A stretch of DNA of 9,142 nt from Gammaproteobacteria bacterium (GTDB lineage Bacteria > Pseudomonadota > Gammaproteobacteria > Eutrophobiales > Eutrophobiaceae). A model generated the notes under the pieces. The model was not told the origin of the DNA. It ran no database searches and saw nothing but the letters and a program-made list of their open reading frames with translations. The translations under genes were made by a program, and so were the position numbers. The stretch covers positions 1-9,142 of the forward strand of contig JABHFC010000044.1 in the NCBI GenBank assembly GCA_018676275.1. The letters are read 5' to 3'. Of the stretch, positions 1 to 5,792 are shown piece after piece (positions within the stretch are counted from its first letter, which is position 1; each line of letters opens with the position of its first letter).

Positions 1-1158
1 AGCTATTTTTTTACCACTTAAGCTCTCTTTTTGGATAATACCTGTATCAATATTATTCGCTGCCGCCATCGCAGCTTGCAAATATTGTGCTTGAGGGTAG
101 GGACGGTTTTCAAAGCCTTTTCGACCACGTATATCTGCCTCACAGGCGAGCAGAAACTGTTCAAAGCGCTCCGGTCGACGAAAGGCATCCATCGCCTCCA
201 GTTTTCTCAGAATCGTATCTGCGCGCATTTCTTTTATGCGATGACAATCGAGATGATGTCTGGCAACGATGACAGCTAAGTCCCGATAACGCCCCGGTAT
301 TCGATAACGGTCGCATAAGACTTGAATTAGTTTGACACTACGTTCTTCGTGTCCTCGATGACTTGGCCATTGTGCTTTTGGAGTAGTGCCTTTGCCCAGA
401 TCATGTACCAGGGCGGCAAAGCGAATCAGGGGATCTTCTGTCAACTTACAAGACTGTTCCAGTACCATCATAGTGTGTATTCCACTATCAATTTCGGGGT
501 GATGCAGTTCTGGTTGTGGAACGCCGAATAATCGATCAATTTCAGGAAACACTTTTTCCAGGGCTCCACAATCTCTTAGTACTTCAAAAAAACGTACCGG
601 GTATTTTTCATTCAGGGCGCGTTCGAGTTCGGTCCAGACACGTTCGGCAACAAGGGTATCCAGTTCGCCGGAATCACTGATAGTTTGCATGAGTTTCCCG
701 GTTTCATCGGCAACCTGAAAATTGAATCGGGCAGCAAAGCGAGCCACACGCAGGACACGTAAGGGGTCTTCAACAAAGGCTGGAGATATATGGCGGAGGA
801 TGCCGGCTTTCAAATCTTCCTGGCCATTGAAGCAATCTATAATATTGGACTGTTCATCCTCGGCGAGAGCATTTATTGTCAGGTCTCGCCGTATTAAATC
901 TTCTTCCAGGCTTACTTCGGTGCTGGTATTAAATGCAAAACCCTTGTAGCCAGGTGCGGTTTTTCGTTCAGTGCGGGCAAGCGCATATTCTTCCTTGCTG
1001 TCGGGGTGAAGAAATACAGGAAAGTCTTTACCTACGGGTTTATATCCGAGTTCACTTAGTTCTTCAGGTGTACTGCCTACAACTACCCAATCCTGATCCT
1101 TTACTGGCAGGCCCAGTAGCTTGTCACGAACTGCGCCACCAACTTTGTATACTTTCAT
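1..1158 (-). CDS. cca: Multifunctional CCA protein (tRNA nucleotidyltransferase), C-terminus cut by window edge
   Basis: Adds or repairs the 3' CCA end of tRNAs in the cytoplasm. 386 codons are visible from an ATG at 1158 and the frame stays open to base 1. Against roughly 412 residues for the E. coli protein, about 25 residues are missing. The N-terminal class II nucleotidyltransferase core has GGAVRD (7-12) and the metal-binding DxD pair D21/D23 in KDQDW. The RRDLTINAL block is at 90-98 and the EDPLRVLRVARFAARF helix at 130-145. The HD phosphohydrolase domain begins around HPEIDSGIH (220-228) and has its HD pair at H252/D253, which marks the long gammaproteobacterial form with phosphatase/phosphodiesterase activity. 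The start matches the family N-terminus (MKVYKVGGAVRD), but no good Shine-Dalgarno sequence precedes it. It lies downstream of slt and the SDR gene on the same strand, separated from the SDR gene by a palindromic repeat. Confidence 0.96.
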   Translation of the reverse strand, partial: MKVYKVGGAVRDKLLGLPVKDQDWVVVGSTPEELSELGYKPVGKDFPVFLHPDSKEEYALARTERKTAPGYKGFAFNTSTEVSLEEDLIRRDLTINALAEDEQSNIIDCFNGQEDLKAGILRHISPAFVEDPLRVLRVARFAARFNFQVADETGKLMQTISDSGELDTLVAERVWTELERALNEKYPVRFFEVLRDCGALEKVFPEIDRLFGVPQPELHHPEIDSGIHTMMVLEQSCKLTEDPLIRFAALVHDLGKGTTPKAQWPSHRGHEERSVKLIQVLCDRYRIPGRYRDLAVIVARHHLDCHRIKEMRADTILRKLEAMDAFRRPERFEQFLLACEADIRGRKGFENRPYPQAQYLQAAMAAANNIDTGIIQKESLSGKKIA

Positions 1159-1211
1159 TCTTATTCAGGAACCGGATCTATTCAAGAGGATGCTCATGCG
1201 GCGACATTGTA

Positions 1212-1410
1212 CTAGGAGTCTGTCGGATTTAGGATGTCCTACTGCAAGAAAGTCGGATTTGGCCCTTTTATACGCAACGACGTGCCATTCAAATGATGTA
1301 CAACGGTATTTTTCGTTAAAGAGAACCACTATTCGCCTCAAAATTGCGTATAAAATTGCACAAACCGGCCTTCCTCTCGCTACGGACACCTCAATCTGAC
1401 AGACTCCTGG
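1212..1410. repeat. MITE-like palindromic repeat element between the SDR gene and cca
   Basis: The outer ends are 1214-1229 (AGGAGTCTGTCGGATT) and 1393-1408, whose reverse complement differs at one of 16 positions. Adding two flanking bases on each side gives 18 bp with two mismatches. An inner 12-bp perfect inverted repeat, TTTTATACGCAA, lies at 1266-1277 and 1344-1355. Between the outer and inner arms the halves can be loosely aligned with gaps (for example AGGATGTCC against AGGTGTCC). The whole therefore looks like two imperfect arms of about 64 bp around a centre of about 66 bp. No transposase gene is inside and no clear target-site duplication flanks it. This fits a non-autonomous transposon or other dispersed palindromic repeat. 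The family is not identified. A minus-strand reading frame crosses it but is judged not to be a gene. Confidence 0.72.
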
Positions 1411-1447
1411 AAGCGGGATAGTGTGAGCAGACAGAATGAGGAGAGGC

Positions 1448-2419
1448 TCACAAATTAGATGGACGATGTGAATGACGACGATATTCCTGGTAACGGGTTC
1501 TTTGTTTTTGTTGTGACAAATATTGTGGCACAACAGCCTCCAAAGCCTGAGCAGTAATTCCCAGTTTTTGCAGGTCATTGCTCTCGCAAATGCTATCTAC
1601 TATGGTGGACTGATAATTATCAGTGGAAAATGGTTTGCCTGGCACGAAGTCAAATACTGAAGCCTGTAATCTGGACAAGCTATCTGTCAGTGGAATAATT
1701 CGGCGTCTTATCTTCAGGCAGCTGGCAGTGTATTCCACCAATTCCTGCAGACTGTATGATTTTGGTCCACATAAACAATAATATTTACCAAAGCTGTGGG
1801 GATCATCTAATGATTTAAGAAAAGCCGTGGCAACGTTATCCACATAGACAGGAGCAAAGCGAGCCTGCGGGCAGGCCAGCGGGAATACGAGAGGTGTCAT
1901 TTTTAACAGCAAGGCGAAACGGTTAAAAAAACTATCGTTAGCACCAAAGATTACTGAGGGTCGAAAACAGCTAACCTGTAGATCCGCATCTGCAAATAGT
2001 ATTTTTTCTGCTTCACCTTTACTGCGCAAATAATGACTGGGGCCATTGCTTGCATCAGCATTTAGAGCACTCATTTGCAATACCCGACGAACGCCGTTTT
2101 TGTGACAGGCTTTTATCATCTTTTCTACCAGCTCTACATGGGCGTAATGAAAGCCAGTTCCATTACGACCGGATTCATTCAGAATCCCGACCAGGTTGAT
2201 GACGGCATCGCAGTCATTAAAGTGATTTTCCAGATTAGTCTGGCTATGTATATCGGTTTCAATTAGCTCCAGCTTCGGCAGGAGGATCAGGTTCTTTCGA
2301 CTGGACTCCCGCTTACGGCTTAAGACTTTTAATTCATAGCCCGCCGTTGACAAACGATTTGCCAGTGTCTGGCCGACAAATCCGGTGCCGCCAAGAAGGC
2401 AAATCTTTTTTATAAGCAT
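1448..2419 (-). CDS. NAD(P)-binding atypical SDR, complex I NDUFA9-like family
   Basis: A 323-residue extended/atypical short-chain dehydrogenase related to the NDUFA9 (39-kDa) accessory subunit of mitochondrial complex I. Bacterial relatives are usually annotated as NDUFA9-family epimerases or quinone-associated proteins, and their reaction is generally not established. The Rossmann dinucleotide motif GGTGFVG is at 10-16. DAVINLVGILNE (71-82) is typical of this subfamily. S117 with the Y130-x-x-x-K134 pair (SHYLRSKGEAE) keeps the SDR catalytic layout. FRPSVIFG (152-159) and FPLACPQARFAPVYVDNVA (179-197) are further family blocks. A basic tail of about 20 residues ends the protein. The chosen ATG is 4 nt past the slt stop. 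An in-frame start 22 codons upstream at 2485 would add residues before the Rossmann strand and overlap slt by about 60 nt, so it is less likely. No strong ribosome-binding site is seen, which suggests translational coupling to slt. Confidence 0.9.
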   Translation of the reverse strand: MLIKKICLLGGTGFVGQTLANRLSTAGYELKVLSRKRESSRKNLILLPKLELIETDIHSQTNLENHFNDCDAVINLVGILNESGRNGTGFHYAHVELVEKMIKACHKNGVRRVLQMSALNADASNGPSHYLRSKGEAEKILFADADLQVSCFRPSVIFGANDSFFNRFALLLKMTPLVFPLACPQARFAPVYVDNVATAFLKSLDDPHSFGKYYCLCGPKSYSLQELVEYTASCLKIRRRIIPLTDSLSRLQASVFDFVPGKPFSTDNYQSTIVDSICESNDLQKLGITAQALEAVVPQYLSQQKQRTRYQEYRRHSHRPSNL

Positions 2420-2423
2420 AGCT

Positions 2424-4406
2424 TTATGTTGTGGGACAGCTCTTTTTTGCAACAATCTGTTTGTTCGGTTGGACCAGCGAGACACGTTGCTGAATTGGTG
2501 TTATTTCACGTTTTAAACGCCAGTCATAAACGCTGGCGAAATATAGAATGCGACGTACGTATTTTCTGGTTTCTGTAAAGGGTATTTTTTCAATCCATAT
2601 ATCTGCCTGTTCACACTGTTTCTTAGGTAACCAGCGTTTTGCATTCGTTGGACCGGCATTATAAGCCGCGGTTGCCAGTACCATATTATCGTTAAAGGCA
2701 GCATACATATGTTTTAGATAGGCGCTGCCGATTCGTATATTCACACTCGATTGAAGTAGTTTCTTGGTATTGTATTTTCTAAGACCAATATTTTTTGCAG
2801 TTAACTTGCCAGTCGCAGGCATCACCTGCATCAGGCCCAGTGCGCCAGCCGGAGATCTTACTTCTTCAATAAAAGCACTTTCTGCCCGTATCAAAGCATA
2901 CAACCAGGCAAGGTCCAGATCTCTCATTTTGGCAAACTTCTCAATGGTTTCATTGAAAGGTAGTGGAAAACGTGTCACCAGATCGTCATACAATTCAGCT
3001 TTGGCCAGCGTGATAATTGCACGGTCATGCCATCCCCAGTTTGCAGCGATGGATGCAGCTATTTGTTTCTGGTAACTGGTGAGCAGGGTCAAACTGTGGT
3101 GCCATTCTCGTCGGGCGGGATAATGTGAGCCCAGCAGGTAAAGCTCGCGGGCGCGGGTTATCGCCGGCATCGTGGATAGTTTCTGCCATTCTTCCAGATC
3201 TACCGGCAGGGGTTTGTAGTTCATCTGGTATGGGGCGTTTATTTTATCAGCAGCAAGGAAGCCATAATAATCTCGCTCTTTCGATAACCACTCGAAAATC
3301 TCATTGGCCGCTGTCACATCACCGGTTTCTTCCAGCGCACGTGCACGCCAGTAATACCAGCGTAGACGAATTCCATCATCAGCAGGTTTACCCTCAGTCC
3401 ATTTTAATAATGTCTGCCAGTCTTCATTTTCCAGTGCAGTTCGTAGTCGCAGGTGCAGTATTTGTTCATCAACATCAGAGATTGCAATGTTATCCAGAAG
3501 TTGCATTGCCTGTTTATGCTTTTTACGTGCGGCGCGGGTGCTTAACGCGCGTTCTACCTTGCTAATTTCATTGTCGGTGAAACTGTAACTGGATTTGAGC
3601 TTGTCCCAGCGCGACAGAGCACGATTGATGTTTTGCCTGGCAAGCCGATGCATACCATGCAATAAAATCTCGCGCGCGATCGGTACATCATCGTATTTTG
3701 GTTTATGAGTTCCGCTGGACGGATTCTGATGCATTGCAATCCATCTCTTCGCCCAGATCTGCTCTTCCTTGCTCAGACGTCTACTGAGAAATGAGGCGAG
3801 CGCGGGTTGATTGTTTATCATGGAAAGACGAATGCGTTGCCAGACCAGCTCGTCAGTCATCAGATTGCTTTTATAAAGCAGGGCGAAAGCAGGATCGCAT
3901 TGCGGAGGCAATGATTCGCCAGCAAGCCAGACAGTTCGAATGTCTTCGAGCAGATAGGCATCACTTTTTGTCTTTATGCGAGCTTGTAGTTGATAACACT
4001 GCAGGGTCTTGCTTTGCTGTGGCGTATAATTATCGACATAACTTTGCCAGTGTTTGCGTTTTGCCAGCAGCGATAACCAGGATTTACGAAGGTCATTTGC
4101 CATTGGCAAATCGTTATAGTGAGCTAAAAAACCACTGATCTCAGTGCTTTTTACTTTCCATAAACGACGCTTGAGGTAGTTATATCGTAAGTATGGATAC
4201 AAGGGATAGTCTTTCAGACCGGCAGAGGTTTTTTTAAACAGGCTCAGTTTACCGGCACTTAAGGCCTTTTTTGCAACCACATATTTTTTACGTTGTTCAA
4301 GCAGTAATGCATCATCAGCCAAAGCCGCATGTAATGGCAACGACCAGCAGTTTATAGCTATTAAAAGGTAGAGTAGTGTCTTATACAGATTGTCGCGATT
4401 AATCAT
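2424..4406 (-). CDS. slt: Soluble lytic murein transglycosylase (Slt70 family)
   Basis: Cleaves the MurNAc-GlcNAc glycosidic bond of peptidoglycan non-hydrolytically, leaving 1,6-anhydromuropeptides, and acts in the periplasm. The length is 660-661 residues against 645 in E. coli. A signal peptide covers roughly residues 1-30 (charged start, then the LLYLLIAINCW core, probable cut near LHAALA). A long alpha-helical superhelix of about residues 35-440 corresponds to the U/L doughnut domains. The C-terminal SLT catalytic domain (about 485-635) has the catalytic Glu in ALIRAESAF (E510, counting from the GTG), AGALGLMQVMPAT (521-533) and AAYNAGP (581-587). Two tandem starts exist, GTG at 4409 and ATG at 4406; the ATG is chosen here and the protein differs by one residue. 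Neither has a clear Shine-Dalgarno sequence. It is the first gene of the minus-strand set slt-SDR-cca and is divergent from the CULT gene. Confidence 0.96.
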   Translation of the reverse strand: MINRDNLYKTLLYLLIAINCWSLPLHAALADDALLLEQRKKYVVAKKALSAGKLSLFKKTSAGLKDYPLYPYLRYNYLKRRLWKVKSTEISGFLAHYNDLPMANDLRKSWLSLLAKRKHWQSYVDNYTPQQSKTLQCYQLQARIKTKSDAYLLEDIRTVWLAGESLPPQCDPAFALLYKSNLMTDELVWQRIRLSMINNQPALASFLSRRLSKEEQIWAKRWIAMHQNPSSGTHKPKYDDVPIAREILLHGMHRLARQNINRALSRWDKLKSSYSFTDNEISKVERALSTRAARKKHKQAMQLLDNIAISDVDEQILHLRLRTALENEDWQTLLKWTEGKPADDGIRLRWYYWRARALEETGDVTAANEIFEWLSKERDYYGFLAADKINAPYQMNYKPLPVDLEEWQKLSTMPAITRARELYLLGSHYPARREWHHSLTLLTSYQKQIAASIAANWGWHDRAIITLAKAELYDDLVTRFPLPFNETIEKFAKMRDLDLAWLYALIRAESAFIEEVRSPAGALGLMQVMPATGKLTAKNIGLRKYNTKKLLQSSVNIRIGSAYLKHMYAAFNDNMVLATAAYNAGPTNAKRWLPKKQCEQADIWIEKIPFTETRKYVRRILYFASVYDWRLKREITPIQQRVSLVQPNKQIVAKKSCPTT

Positions 4407-4553
4407 CACGGTTTGAAAAAAAATATCAGAGAAGGTTCCTTCATTTATAAGGTTTTCAACACATTTTCATTGTGCATGGTGAAAAAGGGTATTTGAAGCA
4501 TTTAAGGAAAGTTAATCGGTAAGAATTAGCTAAGGTTTGATTTGGATTAACAT

Positions 4554-4581
4554 TTTATTCATTAGATTCGTCGACTATAGT
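4554..4581 (+). promoter_or_regulatory. Candidate sigma-70 promoter for the CULT-YjbQ-DUF427 cluster
   Basis: TTTATT (4554-4559) and TATAGT (4576-4581) are separated by 16 bp and lie about 30 nt before the ATG at 4610. The -10 matches consensus at 5 of 6 positions and the -35 is weak. It lies in the 200-bp AT-rich divergent region 4410-4609, which must also hold the slt promoter. No convincing -35/-10 pair was found for slt. The call is by pattern only. Confidence 0.3.
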
Positions 4582-4609
4582 TTATAGACACTTCTGCTTT
4601 AAACAAGAG

Positions 4610-5020
4610 ATGAAAATGGTAGAGACTTCATGCCAGTATTATTTTGATGCTTATTCATTTAAAACTGACATTTTGACAGATGATTCGACGCAGTCTGTGA
4701 AAACTGATTCATCCGGCAAGATTCGTTGTCGTTTATGTGAAGAGCACATTACAGATGGGCAGTCGGGCATTTATCATAATGGAAATCATATACATTGTGA
4801 GAGGAATCCTGGAGGTCATAAATTTCGGTTTGCCACGTATCAGGATGCTCCGGGTTGTCTAACTATCGGTGAAGCAAGCTTCGAACACAGCTGGTTCAGT
4901 GGTTATAATTGGCAAATTGCCTTATGTAGATCCTGCAGTGAACATCTGGGGTGGTTATTTTCCGGCAATAGCCGGTTTTATGGCCTGATTATTGACAAGT
5001 TGATTGATGAAGATAATTGA
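4610..5020 (+). CDS. Single-domain CULT (cereblon thalidomide-binding-domain-like) zinc protein
   Basis: A 136-residue probably cytosolic protein with no signal peptide or membrane segment. From about residue 37 onward it fits the CULT domain, the beta-tent fold that binds thalidomide-type and cyclic-imide ligands in eukaryotic cereblon. Zinc ligands are two CxxC pairs, C40/C43 and C106/C109. The aromatic cage is W95, W101 and W115, with supporting N66, F72 and F117. As I recall the single-domain bacterial cereblon homologue of Magnetospirillum (MsCI4), its zinc cysteines and cage tryptophans have the same spacings (3 and 3; 6 and 14). Family phrases include GCLTIGEASFEHSWFSGYNW (82-101), HLGW (112-115) and FYGLI (123-127). 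The first 36 residues are outside the domain and unrecognised. An alternative ATG at 4616 has a better-spaced purine stretch (AAGAG, 6 nt away), so the true start may be there. The natural ligand and partners in bacteria are unknown. It is the first gene of a three-gene plus-strand cluster. Confidence 0.88.
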   Translation: MKMVETSCQYYFDAYSFKTDILTDDSTQSVKTDSSGKIRCRLCEEHITDGQSGIYHNGNHIHCERNPGGHKFRFATYQDAPGCLTIGEASFEHSWFSGYNWQIALCRSCSEHLGWLFSGNSRFYGLIIDKLIDEDN

Positions 5021-5051
5021 TTCGATTGACGTATGCACATGTTCTAAGAAA

Positions 5052-5468
5052 ATGGTAAAACAGGAAACATTAATTATAAGAACATCGGGTCGTGGCAGTC
5101 AGGAGATCAGTTCTCAGGTAATTGAATGCGTGGCTAGCAGCGGAATTGCGCAAGGTCTGTGTAATATATTTATACAACATACCAGTGCTTCTCTTATGCT
5201 ATGTGAAAATGCTGATGCCAGTGTCAGAGCAGATCTGGAGACTTTCATGACTCGCCTGGTTCCTGATGGAGATCGGATGTTTCGTCATGTTGCAGAAGGC
5301 CCGGACGATATGCCAGCGCATGTAAGAAGCATCTTAACCGACAGCAGTTTGACTATTCCGCTAAACGAAAGTCGTTGTTTACTGGGAACCTGGCAAGGTA
5401 TCTATTTGTGGGAACATAGAACGCAGCCGCATACGCGCAAAATTATAATTACGGTATATGGTGAATGA
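5052..5468 (+). CDS. yjbQ: YjbQ/UPF0047 family protein (putative secondary thiamine-phosphate synthase)
   Basis: A 138-residue protein of the UPF0047 family. Members are often named secondary thiamine-phosphate synthase because some show weak activity of that kind; the physiological role is not settled. Conserved blocks are IQHTSASLML-EN-D (41-55), EGPDDMPAHV (82-91) and LGTWQGIYLWEHR (111-123). The His residues H43, H90 and H122 are candidate metal or active-site ligands. The frame is open upstream to 5007 (ATG) and 5004 (TTG), which would add 15-16 residues and overlap the CULT stop. The ATG at 5052 is preferred because it gives exactly the E. coli YjbQ length of 138 and the family N-terminal pattern (short start, then TLIIRTSGRG), with a weak purine-rich site (TAAGAA) just before it. 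It starts 31 nt after the CULT gene and ends 26 nt before the DUF427 gene. Confidence 0.92.
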   Translation: MVKQETLIIRTSGRGSQEISSQVIECVASSGIAQGLCNIFIQHTSASLMLCENADASVRADLETFMTRLVPDGDRMFRHVAEGPDDMPAHVRSILTDSSLTIPLNESRCLLGTWQGIYLWEHRTQPHTRKIIITVYGE

Positions 5469-5482
5469 ATATAATTATTACT

Positions 5483-5494
5483 GAGGAATAAATA
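5483..5494 (+). promoter_or_regulatory. Ribosome-binding site of the DUF427 gene
   Basis: GAGGAA lies at 5483-5488, six bases before the ATG at 5495. It is the clearest Shine-Dalgarno sequence in the plus-strand cluster, which suggests efficient independent initiation of this last gene. Confidence 0.6.
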
Positions 5495-5779
5495 ATGGCT
5501 AAAGCTATATGGAAGGGCACAGTGCTGGCAGAAAGTGATGTGTATGAAACAGTAGAAGGGAACATCTACTTTCCGGCAAACACGATCAATAAGGAATACT
5601 TCAGCGACAGTGACACACATAGTATCTGTCCCTGGAAAGGTGAAGCCAGTTATTACAATGTTGAAGTGAAGGGTGAGGTGAACAAGGATGCCGCCTGGTA
5701 CTATCCAACAACTAAAGACGCAGCAAAAAATATAGAAGGTAAGGTAGCCTTCTGGCGTGGTGTTGAAGTCAGTGACTGA
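5495..5779 (+). CDS. DUF427 domain protein
   Basis: A 94-residue single-domain protein that spans the whole DUF427 family. The visible hallmarks are KAIWKGTVLAESD (3-15), VEGNIYFP (20-27), the SDTHSICPWKGEASYY block (39-54), NKDAAWYYP (63-71) and the closing VAFWRGVEV (84-92). There is no signal peptide or membrane segment. Members are small mostly-beta cytosolic proteins, and no biochemical function is established that I know of. Conserved Cys45 and the many aromatic residues are the obvious functional candidates. It is the third gene of the CULT-YjbQ-DUF427 cluster, 26 nt after yjbQ. It converges with the FAD oxidoreductase gene, with 3 nt between the stop codons. Confidence 0.93.
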   Translation: MAKAIWKGTVLAESDVYETVEGNIYFPANTINKEYFSDSDTHSICPWKGEASYYNVEVKGEVNKDAAWYYPTTKDAAKNIEGKVAFWRGVEVSD

Positions 5780-5792
5780 ATATCAGATCACT
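5771..5792. terminator. Small hairpin over two convergent stop codons, possible bidirectional terminator
   Basis: AGTGA-CTGA-ATA-TCAG-A-TCACT can fold into a 9-bp stem with one bulged A and a 3-nt loop. It contains the stop codons of both the DUF427 gene (5777-5779) and the oxidoreductase gene (5783-5785). No T-run follows on either strand, so it is a weak candidate as an intrinsic terminator. Its position between converging genes is the main support. Confidence 0.35.

Noticed and set aside
1165..1578. Minus-strand open frame of 137 codons across the palindromic element and the 3' end of the SDR gene
   Set aside because: It overlaps the well-supported SDR gene in another frame and its remaining part is the repeat element. 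No protein family features were recognised.
2424..2485. Longer start for the SDR gene at 2485
   Set aside because: It would put 22 unrelated residues before the Rossmann strand and overlap slt. The ATG at 2419 fits the family N-terminus.
3125..3565. Plus-strand open frame of 146 codons opposite slt
   Set aside because: It is a shadow of the slt coding strand, which has clear family homology throughout.
4431..4442. GAAGGTTCCTTC palindrome in the slt leader followed by a T-run on the minus strand, as an attenuator
   Set aside because: The stem is 5 bp with a 2-nt loop, which is too tight and weak, and the T-run is several bases away.
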